Shown: positions 18,309 through 26,510 of the stretch, piece after piece
How positions within the stretch are numbered: position 1 is the stretch's first letter
Layout: the number at the start of each line of letters is the position of its first letter
Notes under the pieces: generated by a model
Databases searched by the model: none
Told to the model about the DNA's origin: nothing
What the model saw: only the letters and a program-made list of their open reading frames with translations
Translations under genes and position numbers: made by a program
Assembly: GCA_002733685.1 (NCBI GenBank)
Contig: NVWN01000006.1
Location: forward strand, 40,078 to 78,745
Reading direction: 5' to 3'
DNA length: 38,668 nucleotides
Source of the DNA: Arcobacter sp.
GTDB taxonomy: Bacteria; Campylobacterota; Campylobacteria; Campylobacterales; Arcobacteraceae

Positions 18309-19784
18309 TTAAATTTTCTTTAATTTATTAAGTATCTTTACCATTGCCAAGGTATCTAATTCACAATACCTTAAAAGAGATTTTCTTATTCTTTTTTTAT
18401 CTACCTCAGCTTGTTTAGATAAATTTGCATAAGCATTCATAGCTTGACTTCCATTTTGCACACCCTCGAGTTTTTTATAAGATTCTTGCATTTTTTTATC
18501 TAAAGCTGGAAGTACATACTTTATTGAATAAGAACCTTTCATTTCTGGAGTTACATAATATTTCTTTAAAAAAGGGAACATTAGGTCTTTCATATTTTCA
18601 TTTATTGCTAAAAGGTGAGAACTTTTCTTTGGAAAGTTTGCCGCTAGTTTTTTTATCACGCTTTGCTCAAAACTCATATTATAAGCAAGTACTGTTACAT
18701 CAGAAGGAATATCTTTACACAGTTTTTTACTTAGTTCTTTTCTTGGATCTATTCCATCTACTGCTAAAAATTCTTTATGCTCAATACTTCCATCTTCTTG
18801 TTCTATATGAAGTGAGTATTGAAAAGGTATTTGCATAAAAGCAGATATCCCTTGCCATTGTGGAATGGCTTGTTGAAAAGTCTCAAAATCAAGATGATAA
18901 ATTGGATACGTAAGCGTATTTAAAAACTCTTGTATTTTTTCTTTGTTTATATAGCTTTCTTTTGTTTTATAGTTTTGTAAAGCTTGAGTTTGATTCGAAG
19001 TCATGTCAAAGTCTTCTGGAATATCTTCTATTTTTATAATACCTTTTGAATATAACTCTATTTGTTTTTTACTTCCTAAATTAAAGAGATTAAAGATTGA
19101 ATACTCAGGTATTTTTCTTTGGTTTGTCCAACAATACTCTTTGGCATCACAAACATAAGGATTCTTACAGTGTTTTCCTATATCAATATTGGGTTCGTTT
19201 ATTTTATCATCTAAATAAAGTTTGAAGTTTTTTAAAACATCTGGAATATCTTTTTGTAAGTCATCTACTTCTTTGCTAATATTAACCACAGTAAAAAGTT
19301 TATATAAATCTAAGTATTCTTCTCTTATATAAGAGCTATTAATATGTACTAGGTTTGAACTTAGAACATTAAAACCAAGCTTTTTTAAGACATAAGTTTG
19401 AATAGAAGTATCATGAATATACATATCTTTTATATGACTTGAACTTTTAACTTCATATATATGAACGCCCTCTTCTTTTACAACAAGAATATCTACTAAT
19501 ACTAAAATACCCTCATACATAAAAGTAGCTTCATAGATATTTTGCACGCCTTGTTCTATATACTCTTTAGTACTATCTATCATAGAAGAGAAGTCTTTAG
19601 AATAAACAACTTCTTTTCCCTTAGGAAAAAGTTTACATGCTAATTCTCCTACTTCATTTCCTGTATCAAATACAGCAAGTGCAGCTTCGCTAGGAGGACT
19701 TAGAACATCTTTTTTATACTTCTTTAACCAAAGTGCTTTTGAACATTGTATGCCTCTTGTATATAGGGATTTAGATAGTTTCAT
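18309..19784 (-). CDS. DUF2779 protein: Cas4-like Fe-S nuclease fused to DEDD exonuclease domain
   Basis: The 491-residue protein has two nuclease folds. Residues 1-230 look like a RecB/Cas4 nuclease: DILVVKEEGVHIYEVKSS gives the D...ExK metal site near residue 110, and C14 plus the three cysteines of CKNPYVCDAKEYC near 207-220 make the four-Cys Fe-S cluster pattern. From about residue 295 a DnaQ-like exonuclease follows: YHLDFET (D, E), then VLAYNMSFEQSVIKKLA (D/E position), and RYCELDTLAMV (Y-x3-D). Such proteins may cut and trim DNA, but no function is established for this family. AAGGAG stands before the ATG. It may belong to a DNA-repair or defence system. Confidence 0.82.
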   Translation of the reverse strand: MKLSKSLYTRGIQCSKALWLKKYKKDVLSPPSEAALAVFDTGNEVGELACKLFPKGKEVVYSKDFSSMIDSTKEYIEQGVQNIYEATFMYEGILVLVDILVVKEEGVHIYEVKSSSHIKDMYIHDTSIQTYVLKKLGFNVLSSNLVHINSSYIREEYLDLYKLFTVVNISKEVDDLQKDIPDVLKNFKLYLDDKINEPNIDIGKHCKNPYVCDAKEYCWTNQRKIPEYSIFNLFNLGSKKQIELYSKGIIKIEDIPEDFDMTSNQTQALQNYKTKESYINKEKIQEFLNTLTYPIYHLDFETFQQAIPQWQGISAFMQIPFQYSLHIEQEDGSIEHKEFLAVDGIDPRKELSKKLCKDIPSDVTVLAYNMSFEQSVIKKLAANFPKKSSHLLAINENMKDLMFPFLKKYYVTPEMKGSYSIKYVLPALDKKMQESYKKLEGVQNGSQAMNAYANLSKQAEVDKKRIRKSLLRYCELDTLAMVKILNKLKKI

Positions 19785-19873
19785 AAATAATTTCTCCTTT
19801 ACTATAATTTGTATAAGGTCTGCGCTATTTATTTACGTAAAACTACATTCCTATCTTATTTTAACTAACCTGC

Positions 19874-19891
19874 GTCACAGTTTGCGTCACA
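19874..19891. repeat. 18-bp repeat gtcacagtttgcgtcaca, left copy
   Basis: An 18-nt sequence identical to 31450-31467 in the same orientation. It is itself a partial tandem of TGCGTCACAG(TT). It lies just upstream of the DUF2779 gene, on the left flank of the accessory region. Confidence 0.8.
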
Positions 19892-19957
19892 AAAATCAAA
19901 GTATTTACAATTTCCAAAGAAAAGAAGATTATTTATGTTCATTAAGAGCAATCCTTT

Positions 19958-21193
19958 TTATTTAATAGTATTTACAAAATCATTTATTTCACTGTTTATA
20001 CTCTCATAAGAACTAAGTCCTTCTTTTAAATCTTGAGGTATTTCATCGTTTGCAGCACCTACTAACATACCTAATAAAATACCTCTATGAACATTGTCCC
20101 CACCAGCATTAGCATTGGCTAAAATACACGCTCTAAAATCAAATTTATTTTTATACAAAAGATAAGACAAAACAGGAAGAGAATGTTCTGTATAACAACC
20201 CGTAGTAAACACTTTGCCTAAAATCTCATCTTCGCTATACGTATCAAGTAAAAAGTCTAAATCAAGAGTATCATCAGAAAATTCTGTATGGATTTTCCAC
20301 ATTTCATCCTGTGGAATATTTCCTGGTCCCATGTGCGCAGCATATGTTTTTGAAAGTGTAGAACCTTTTATTTTGATAAGTTGGACTTTAGAAGCATGCT
20401 CTCTTATTGTACTCATTGGGTCTTTTTTATCTAAAAGCGCGTGAAATAAAGGCACCAGATAAGCTAAAGCAGAACTTACATTATCAGACCTATGAGTGAT
20501 TTGTTGATGTTGCAGCGCTACTCCTAAAGCTTGAAAAACAGACGAAGAAGTAAGGGAAAGTAAAAGTGGACGAATGGCACCCCCGCTTGAACCTATAGAC
20601 CAAACATTTCTTTGTTCTTGGGCACAAGCATGAGGAGGTACACCATTTGTATAGTTGTGAAACCAAGCTCTGATATATATCTCTGAATATGGGTCTTTAT
20701 TAAGAGCAGGCGTAGTCATATATTTTGTGAATTCATTTATAAAATGTTCTTGTTTATATTCTTTGGTTTTAATCACTGAGCGCATAAGTACACGCATAAG
20801 ATTTGCACCAAGGGTATTATCGCCTTTTTTTAAACCATGATGGTAATGATACCTTTCCTCTAAGTTAGGCATTGCATTGGCATGTTCTCCTGAATGAACA
20901 CGTAGTTTTATATCTGCATGATTGTAGTTGCTATTATAAAAACGAAGATGTTGATGAAGAATATCATAAGGACGCCCAAGTTCATCGGCTTTTGCGATAT
21001 TTGGGAAATATCCTCCTCCCACCATAAAAGATTCAGGATGAGGATGGGGCGCATCATTGTAGCCTGTTATTGCACCATCAAAACCTTCTTTAATATATTC
21101 TCTTTTATAATACCAGTGCGCTGGCATAGACATAGCATCAGAAATAAAAATTCCCCAAAGTGCATTTTTTAATCGTTGTTTATCTAAAGACAT
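19958..21193 (-). CDS. ADP-ribosylglycohydrolase-family protein
   Basis: The 411 residues fit the all-helical ADP-ribosylglycohydrolase fold: near the start ALWGIFISDAMSMPAHWYYK, then PHPHPESFMVGGGYF, and near the end NANAGGDNVHRGILLGMLVGA, which carries the metal-binding GGDN. Members remove ADP-ribose from proteins, DNA or small molecules using two Mg ions. The substrate is not known. The longest frame opens at 21289, but the extra 32 residues are hydrophobic and unrelated to the family, whereas ATG at 21193 has AAGGA six nt upstream, so I use that. The gene precedes an intergenic repeat and is not evidently in an operon. Confidence 0.85.
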   Translation of the reverse strand: MSLDKQRLKNALWGIFISDAMSMPAHWYYKREYIKEGFDGAITGYNDAPHPHPESFMVGGGYFPNIAKADELGRPYDILHQHLRFYNSNYNHADIKLRVHSGEHANAMPNLEERYHYHHGLKKGDNTLGANLMRVLMRSVIKTKEYKQEHFINEFTKYMTTPALNKDPYSEIYIRAWFHNYTNGVPPHACAQEQRNVWSIGSSGGAIRPLLLSLTSSSVFQALGVALQHQQITHRSDNVSSALAYLVPLFHALLDKKDPMSTIREHASKVQLIKIKGSTLSKTYAAHMGPGNIPQDEMWKIHTEFSDDTLDLDFLLDTYSEDEILGKVFTTGCYTEHSLPVLSYLLYKNKFDFRACILANANAGGDNVHRGILLGMLVGAANDEIPQDLKEGLSSYESINSEINDFVNTIK

Positions 21194-21410
21194 AATATTT
21201 CCTTTATTAGTTTGTGAATAATCAAAATACTTAAGACCAAAGAGTATCTCGTAAATTAGTCCTAGTATTAATAGTTTTAAACGTATCATTATAATACTCC
21301 ATATTTTATGAGATAATCATATTTTTCTTTTCTATAGATAAGAAGATAAAAGTATAAAAGTAGTTTTTGAGTTAGATGTTCTTTCATAAGGATCTTGCCC
21401 TGACTTTGAG

Positions 21411-21950
21411 AAAGCTAAGAAAATATAAGAGCTCGTGAAAGCTCGCGCATTCGTTCTTTTTCTTTCTTGATTGCAAGAAAGAAACAAAGAAGCAACTGAC
21501 GGTTGTTGAAGGCAAAGCTTCCCTCACTTGTTATTTTGTGTTTCTGCCTTGCAAAACTCACTAAAACGTGCATTAAAGCACCTTTCTTAACGTTCAAACA
21601 GTTTCAGGCTGTTTCGAAACAAAAAATAAACGCTCGGCTTCAACAAAGTCAGAACCACGCTCCACGTTTCTCTTATAATGTTTTTCTTTTGAAAAGTAAA
21701 AATGTAAGAAATAAATAAATCTAATAAAAGCTACATTCTCAACAGCTCTTTCCCTGACTTTGATAAAGCTAAATCTTTTTATTTTTTAGCGCAAATAGGT
21801 GAAAACTGTCTGAGCGTCAGAAATGTGCTCTTTAGCACGTTTTAGTGAGTTTTTGAACCTAGCTAACAAATAAAAATATTTAGGCACCCGAAGGGCTTTA
21901 TCAATTTGTCAGTTGCTTTCTTGTTTCTTCTTTTCAAGAAAAGAAGATGC
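21411..21950. repeat. Long dispersed intergenic repeat, copy A (inverted-repeat arms)
   Basis: The stretch has two inverted arms (about 21455-21620 and 21800-21950): actcactaaaacgtgc on the left is the reverse complement of gcacgttttagtgagt on the right, and the aagcaactgac end matches on both sides. The block from 21411 to about 21850 recurs as a direct repeat at 23455-23880, and pieces recur at 33411-33475. It is non-coding; short ORFs inside it look spurious. No transposase is seen. It may be a MITE-like or recombination-prone repeat of this genome. Confidence 0.75.
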
Positions 21951-22039
21951 CGGAATGTAAGGACTAAATTCTGCTTGCAGACAAAAAAAAGCGCAAAGGT
22001 TACTTTGTATGAGCTCTTTTTTGTCTTATTTTAAATTAA

Positions 22040-22062
22040 AGGTGCCTGTCCACATTTATCTT
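22040..22062. repeat. GGTGCCTGTCC-type motif, copy 1
   Basis: aggtgcctgtccacatttat follows an ATTAA context like that of the copy at 25083-25106 (attaaaggtttctgttccta). No gene ends here, so it may mark an older junction. Confidence 0.6.
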
Positions 22063-22225
22063 TGAAAAGTATTCAAATATTCAACAGTATTCTTACGTGA
22101 TTAGACAAATAGAGTAAACCCTATGTTAGTTGAAGAAGGGGTAGACTTACAGTGCAAAAGTTGGATATTATATATAGTAGAAGATTTTCTGAAGCACTTA
22201 GTATAAATCAAATTTAGGAAATAAC

Positions 22226-23008
22226 GTGAAAAAAGAAATAATGATACTAAAAAAATATATTAAATTGGCAATATTTATATTACTTACATCAAATATTCTA
22301 TATGCACAACAAATTGATAAAATACTATTTATGACAGAAAACTATCCTCCGTATAACTTTAAAAACAATAATAAGATGGAAGGTATTGCAGTTGAATTAT
22401 TACTTGAAATGTTAAAAAAAGTGAATGCGAAACAAACACGTAAAGATATTCTATTAATTCCTTGGCAAAGAGGATATCACTATACATTAACTAAAAATAA
22501 CCATGCGTTATTCTCAACAACAAGAACTAAAGAAAGAGAAAAACTATTCAAATGGGTAGGCCCTATTTCAAAAACAAGCGTTGGATTAATTGCAAAAAAA
22601 TCAAAAAAAATCAAAATCAAAAATATTTCTCAAATAAGTAAATATTCTGTAGGAGTTGTAAGAGAAGATATTGGAGAGCAGCTCATTTTAAAATTAGATA
22701 TACAACCAAAGTATGTTCGAAGTATTGGAGGATCCGATGCAAGTAATAAACTAATCTTGATGTTACAAAGAAACAGATTTGACTTGTTGGCTTACGAAAT
22801 AAATGTAATAAAATGGGCAATGAAGAAAAACAATTTTATCTTAAGTAACTATGAAAACATTTATACTTTAAAAGATGCAGAACTATATTATGCTTTTCAT
22901 AAAGATACTCCTGATGAAACAATTAAACTTTTACAGTCAGCATTAGATTCAATCAAAAAAGAAGGCTTGTTCAAAAAAATACTTAATCAAGATAAATTTA
23001 CACGTTAA
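22226..23008 (+). CDS. Periplasmic substrate-binding protein, SBP_bac_3-like
   Basis: A 260-residue secreted binding protein. A signal peptide runs over about residues 1-27 (IKLAIFILLTSNILYAQ), with no lipobox. The mature protein opens ILFMTENYPPYNFKNNNKMEG, then GIAVELLLEMLKKV, then HALFSTTRTKEREKLFKWVGP and SVGVVREDIGEQLI, which are typical of the bacterial solute-binding family 3. No transporter gene is beside it, so it may serve a distant transporter or a receptor. The start is GTG, with AGGA six nt upstream. Nearly all nearby coding DNA is on the minus strand, and copies A and B of the long repeat bracket this gene and the next. Confidence 0.85.
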   Translation: MKKEIMILKKYIKLAIFILLTSNILYAQQIDKILFMTENYPPYNFKNNNKMEGIAVELLLEMLKKVNAKQTRKDILLIPWQRGYHYTLTKNNHALFSTTRTKEREKLFKWVGPISKTSVGLIAKKSKKIKIKNISQISKYSVGVVREDIGEQLILKLDIQPKYVRSIGGSDASNKLILMLQRNRFDLLAYEINVIKWAMKKNNFILSNYENIYTLKDAELYYAFHKDTPDETIKLLQSALDSIKKEGLFKKILNQDKFTR

Positions 23009-23014
23009 ATCTTT

Positions 23015-23368
23015 TTATTTTTTACTAAGATGAAAACCATTTTGATGAGGGCAAGAATAAACATTTAATAAAACACCATTGCTTTTAAATAAAATATCTG
23101 CTCTTTTTTGTGCTTTATAGTTAGAAACATATAACTGTTTTAATCCTCCCTTACTATCTGTACAATAGCTACACTCCTCACTTTGCGTATGTCTACTTTT
23201 AGGAGATAAATGCCACATCTTGCACTTTTCGCATAAATAAGGAAGTAAACTATGTCCATAACGTTTTTTTGCATATTTTGCTGAAGAAAAAGCTTCCTCT
23301 TCTGAGCTAAAAAAACTTAAAGGTTTTTTATCATGATTAGAAAAACAAGTTTCACTTTTTACATTCAT
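23015..23368 (-). CDS. Zn-ribbon-like protein with two repeated segments
   Basis: I do not know this family. The 117 residues are two imperfect copies of one pattern: about residues 20-57 (AFSSAKYAKKRYGH..LLPYLCEKCKMWHLSPK) and about 75-117 (LKQLYVSNYKAQKRADILF..VYSCPHQNGFHLSKK), with C46, C49, H53 in the first and C106, H113 in the second; C66 and C69 between them add another pair. This suggests metal-binding knuckles. It is convergent with the binding-protein gene, six nt away. The ribosome site is weak (AAAAAGAG). Confidence 0.6.
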   Translation of the reverse strand: MNVKSETCFSNHDKKPLSFFSSEEEAFSSAKYAKKRYGHSLLPYLCEKCKMWHLSPKSRHTQSEECSYCTDSKGGLKQLYVSNYKAQKRADILFKSNGVLLNVYSCPHQNGFHLSKK

Positions 23369-23454
23369 ATTTACTCTTTTTTTTACTTTGTTTTTTAAAT
23401 TATATCAATTTTTTAAATATAAAGGTGACTCTCCCCTTTTATTCTCTGGATTTG

Positions 23455-23890
23455 AGAAAGCTAAGGAAATATAAGAGCTCGTGAAAGCTAGCGCATTCGT
23501 TTTTTTTCTTTCTTGATTGCAAGAAAGAAACAAAGAAGCAACTGCCACGTTGTTGAAAGCAAAGCTACCCTCACTTATTGTTTTCTTCTTTCTGCTCTGC
23601 AAAACTCGTTAAAATATGCTAAAGAGCACATTTCTTAACACTCAAACAGTTTCGAGCTGTTTCGAAAGAAAAAACAAACACTCAGTTTCAACAAAGGCAG
23701 GATCTCCGCTCCACGTTTTACTAGTAATATTTTTTTCTAAATAAAGTAGCACCATAAGAAATAATAAGCCTAATCAAAAACTTAATTCCCCACTGGTCTT
23801 CCCATGACTTTGATAAAGCTAAATCTTTTTATTTTTTAACGGAAAAAGGAGAGGACTGCCCGAGCGTTAAAAATGTGCCTCGTATCACTT
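23455..23890. repeat. Long dispersed intergenic repeat, copy B
   Basis: Same family as 21411-21850 and in the same orientation, with many point changes. It matches from GAGAAAGCTAAG through GATAAAGCTAAATC, and its right arm is broken off near 23880, where the accessory island's motif (tgtccccatttatttatc) begins. No ORF is credible inside. Confidence 0.75.
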
Positions 23891-23895
23891 GATAT

Positions 23896-23916
23896 AATGT
23901 CCCCATTTATTTATCA
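23896..23916. repeat. GGTGCCTGTCC-type motif, copy 2
   Basis: atgtccccatttatttatc overlaps the stop of the gene that ends at 23907; the GGTGCC half is lost. It coincides with the break in the long repeat. Confidence 0.6.
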
Positions 23917-24836
23917 CCATCATCTTCAGGATTAAAACATACAGAAGAATCACCTAATAAATTTAAAGTATTTATTCTATCTCTTGGATTTTCTATTCCT
24001 TCATACAAAGTTTCAAGTTCTTCCATTATTTCTAGTTTTTTTTCTAATGAGTTCATACATTCAAGATAACTCCCCTCTAATCCCATATCAAAATCTAAAG
24101 GTTTTATATTTCTAATAAAGTCAATGTGGTCGCCATTTTGCTTAGAGTTTATAAAGAAAATCAATAATTCTTTCAAAAGGATATCTTCGTTTTCAAAATT
24201 ATATTCTTCTCTAACAAATATTTTTGATGCTTTTGTATCATATCTAATTTCATCAGTATATATATTCAAACGAGTTGTTTCATTTTTTAAAACTTCATAT
24301 AAAGATTTTGAAATTTTTCCAATAACTTTTCCAATAAACTTTTTCAATTTCATGTCAATAAAGGTTATATCAAAAGGAAAATTATCAGAAATTTTTATAT
24401 CATAATTATGTTCAATAAAAGTATGAAGTGATTTTTTTTCTTTATCTCTTTCTTCACTAGAAATTAGACTATATCTATCGTATCTATGAGTCTTATAAAA
24501 TTGACCTAACATTTCTAAAAAACTTAAGTGAACTTTCCCAATTTTTAATTTATTCTTTTTTTGAATTCTAGATAATAATTCTAAATGATTATGAGTTATA
24601 AGAGATTTCTCAAATTCTTCTTGGTTCGTTTTATCATCATGTTCAATTAATACAATTGTGACTTTAAATAATCTTTCAAGTCCAACAGATACATTGTATA
24701 AAAATTCAAATACTTCTTCTCCATAGTGCAATGTTTTCATTTCATGTAAACACTGCAGTCCATTAAAAATAAACCTTCCAGATATGTCTAATTCAGTCCC
24801 AAGATTAAAATTTTTCCACAACTCTGATTTATTCAT
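23907..24836 (-). CDS. Helical protein of unknown function, HEPN-like features
   Basis: I cannot name this 309-residue family. It is soluble and helical. Residues 45-100 (FLYNVSVGLERLFKVTIVLIEHD, then ITHNHLELLSRIQKK) resemble the core helices of HEPN-type proteins, but no clear R-x4-6-H catalytic motif is seen. The rest alternates charged helices and short strands (YDTKASKIFVREEYNF), and the C-terminus is acidic. It lies at the left edge of a defence-like island, next to a helicase remnant. AAAGGG precedes the ATG. Its last codons overlap a motif found at the ends of other island genes. HEPN is a suggestion only. Confidence 0.55.
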   Translation of the reverse strand: MNKSELWKNFNLGTELDISGRFIFNGLQCLHEMKTLHYGEEVFEFLYNVSVGLERLFKVTIVLIEHDDKTNQEEFEKSLITHNHLELLSRIQKKNKLKIGKVHLSFLEMLGQFYKTHRYDRYSLISSEERDKEKKSLHTFIEHNYDIKISDNFPFDITFIDMKLKKFIGKVIGKISKSLYEVLKNETTRLNIYTDEIRYDTKASKIFVREEYNFENEDILLKELLIFFINSKQNGDHIDFIRNIKPLDFDMGLEGSYLECMNSLEKKLEIMEELETLYEGIENPRDRINTLNLLGDSSVCFNPEDDGDK

Positions 24837-24888
24837 AAAACTACCCTTTAATAAAATATATATTTACTGTTTTTTTGCATACTTAACT

Positions 24889-25080
24889 TCAAGAAGTTTT
24901 AAATTCCTTACACATTGACTTTTTAACAAAAGACATATTTTCCCTAGCTCTTGTACAAGCTACATATAATTTATTTTTTGTTTGAGGGTTAAGTTTTGAT
25001 AAATCATCAAATAAGTATTGACTTAAAGTAGTAGGATTTAATACTATATATATCTTTCTAATTTCATTTTCTACTCTTAA
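24889..25080 (-). pseudogene. C-terminal remnant of a UvrD/GajB-type superfamily 1 helicase
   Basis: The minus strand is open for 63 codons from 25080 to the TGA at 24889-24891 and reads ...LFDDLSKLNPQTKNKLYVAC then TRARENMSFV. KLYVACTRARENMSFV is helicase motif VI of the UvrD family, found near the C-terminus. No start codon fits, and the frame is cut by a TAA exactly where the 25083-25106 motif begins. The fragment is therefore what remains of a larger helicase gene. Short UvrD-type proteins of this kind are partners of OLD-family nucleases in Gabija-like defence; that link is inferred. Confidence 0.78.
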
Positions 25081-25082
25081 TT

Positions 25083-25106
25083 AAAGGTTTCTGTTCCTAT
25101 TTATTT
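25083..25106. repeat. GGTGCCTGTCC-type motif, copy 3
   Basis: attaaaggtttctgttccta followed by tttatttatc is a diverged copy of the motif. It sits at the broken end of the helicase remnant and runs into the stop of the gene at 25105. Confidence 0.55.
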
Positions 25107-25404
25107 ATCTTTCCCATTCATTACAAAACATCATACCTGTACCTTTAACATACTGTAAATATTTATCCTGATTAGTCTCTCTCATTAAAAGAAGATTTTC
25201 AATCTTTTCTGAAGATTCTATCATTAACTTTTTCATTTCATCTTGTGTAATTCTTGAATATTTATCATCATTCAATAATTCTGAATGTTCACCTGCATGT
25301 AAATTTTCTAAAAATGTATTTCTAAATGCATACAATACAATTGCATTTGCCTCATCTCTTTTTGTAAATCCACCAGGGAATGCTTTTTCAAATAATTCTT
25401 CCAT
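25105..25404 (-). CDS. Hypothetical small protein, 99 residues
   Basis: I do not recognise the family. It is a soluble, mostly helical, acidic protein: FTKRDEANAIVLYAFRNTFL, then ENLHAGEH and ITQDEMKKLMIESSEKIENL. No membrane segment, signal or Cys pattern is present. The ATG follows AGGAG ten nt away. The gene stands between two copies of the GGTGCCTG motif, and its stop overlaps the left one, as with its neighbours. A module of defence-island type is likely, but nothing in the sequence shows a role. Confidence 0.55.
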   Translation of the reverse strand: MEELFEKAFPGGFTKRDEANAIVLYAFRNTFLENLHAGEHSELLNDDKYSRITQDEMKKLMIESSEKIENLLLMRETNQDKYLQYVKGTGMMFCNEWER

Positions 25405-25503
25405 TTAACTATATCTCCTATAACTTATTTAATATTTCGAAAGTATCAATCCTCATTTAATTAGAAACGCTCATTCCCAACGGCTCGTCCACGGAGTTAA
25501 ATT

Positions 25504-25516
25504 GGTGCCTAATCCC
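25504..25516. repeat. GGTGCCTGTCC-type motif, copy 4
   Basis: ggtgcctaatccc overlaps the stop of the gene at 25509. The sequence just before it, cattcccaacggctcgtcca (25469-25488), is also found as part of the long repeat at 33445 and, diverged, at 21733 and 23785. Confidence 0.55.
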
Positions 25517-25964
25517 TATTCTGTTGGGGATAACTCATTTTTCTCAATATAAAGTTTTTCACTTCTGTTTCAACATCTTGGTCTTTAAACAACTCTTTAG
25601 AATATAACCAATTTTTATGTTCATTACCTATATCCACATATCCAGTTCTTACTGCTTTTGGTTTTGGTCTTGATTTAATTTTTAATTTAGTACTCTTTCT
25701 ATTCTTACTAATAATTTCATTTTTTGACATTGACCAATTGATATTTAAATTAGTTTTTCGTATATCATCGAGTATGCAATATAATCTTTCTCTTGTGGTA
25801 ACAAGCCATGTTCTTTGCTTTGATGTTTCAAATAATATCATTGCATCTGAATCTTGAGGTACTTCTTTATTTGAACTGAAGTTTTTTGAGCTAATAATAC
25901 AATTCTTTATTTCTAACTCTTCTTTAAACTTTGTTGTTTTTTGAAAAAAATCTGAATATCTCAT
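25509..25964 (-). CDS. Hypothetical protein, 151 residues, paired with a membrane protein
   Basis: No family is recognised. The sequence is basic and soluble, with mixed alpha/beta character (DAMILFETSKQRTWLVTTRE, then RERLYCILDDIRKTNLNINW) and a Lys/Arg-rich middle (KSTKLKIKSRPKPKAVRTG), which could bind nucleic acid. It begins with an ATG four nt after the stop of the membrane protein gene at 25968, and its AAGAAGG site lies inside that gene, so the two are translated together. It ends on a motif copy. A two-gene effector/membrane module is a fair guess, not shown. Confidence 0.55.
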   Translation of the reverse strand: MRYSDFFQKTTKFKEELEIKNCIISSKNFSSNKEVPQDSDAMILFETSKQRTWLVTTRERLYCILDDIRKTNLNINWSMSKNEIISKNRKSTKLKIKSRPKPKAVRTGYVDIGNEHKNWLYSKELFKDQDVETEVKNFILRKMSYPQQNRD

Positions 25965-25967
25965 AAC

Positions 25968-26366
25968 TTAGCCTTCTTCTGTTGATTTTTGTTCTGGTTC
26001 TTCATTTTCTTCTTTCTCTTTTAACTTTTTAATAATTTTTGTGAAAAGTAGTGGCCAAGTAAAACCAACGGCAACTGATGCGGATAGGCTTACTTGGAAG
26101 AGATTGACCATTTGACCCAAAAGTCCAATAACAGCTGCACCAAAACTCCACATAAGTAGAAATACTAATGTTGTTTTAAAACTATGTTCTAATTCTAGAA
26201 CTGACTCCTTTTTCAAAATAAAAATACAAAGATCTAGTAAAACTGCTATAAAGCCTATAATAGCGCATGCAATTATAAAAACTAATACCGCTCGTTCATT
26301 TTCTAAAATTGTTACAACCTTAAGTTGAAAAAACATTGTATGTAAGCCTTCAAATATTAAATTCAT
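25968..26366 (-). CDS. Small integral membrane protein
   Basis: A 132-residue protein with three predicted membrane helices: about residues 25-50 (AVLVFIIACAIIGFIAVLLD), 64-84 (TTLVFLLMWSFGAAVIGLLG) and 88-110. The C-terminus is strongly charged (KIIKKLKEKEENEEPEQKS) and would be cytoplasmic or exposed depending on topology. No family is recognised. It is the first gene of a two-gene unit with the 151-residue protein. GGAG lies four nt before ATG. Membrane proteins in such units can be toxins or pores, but nothing here proves it. Confidence 0.6.
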   Translation of the reverse strand: MNLIFEGLHTMFFQLKVVTILENERAVLVFIIACAIIGFIAVLLDLCIFILKKESVLELEHSFKTTLVFLLMWSFGAAVIGLLGQMVNLFQVSLSASVAVGFTWPLLFTKIIKKLKEKEENEEPEQKSTEEG

Positions 26367-26510
26367 TTTTCTCCATTTATATTAGTGATGTATAACTATT
26401 TATTATTAGTAGTAAAAAAAGAAATGAGAACAGATACCTTTTGTCTTTAACTAAAATTTAATATTTTTTTGTTATTTTTAAATTTTTGTTAAGAAAAGTT
26501 ACTAATTTGT

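Noticed and set aside
21193-21289. N-terminal extension of the ADP-ribosylglycohydrolase
   Set aside because: The extra 32 residues are hydrophobic and unrelated to the family; ATG at 21193 has a well-placed AAGGA site.
21415-21718. Overlapping ORFs on both strands in repeat copy A
   Set aside because: They lie wholly inside a repeated non-coding segment, have no ribosome site and their reading frames are not kept in copy B.
23405-23602. 65-codon minus-strand ORF in repeat copy B
   Set aside because: It is the counterpart of a copy A frame and the two translations diverge freely; the DNA is repeat.
25469-25510. Integron attC-like site (GTTAAAT, CCCAACG)
   Set aside because: GTTAAAT fits GTTRRRY, but the paired core site does not fit RYYYAAC and no integrase gene or cassette series with such sites is visible.
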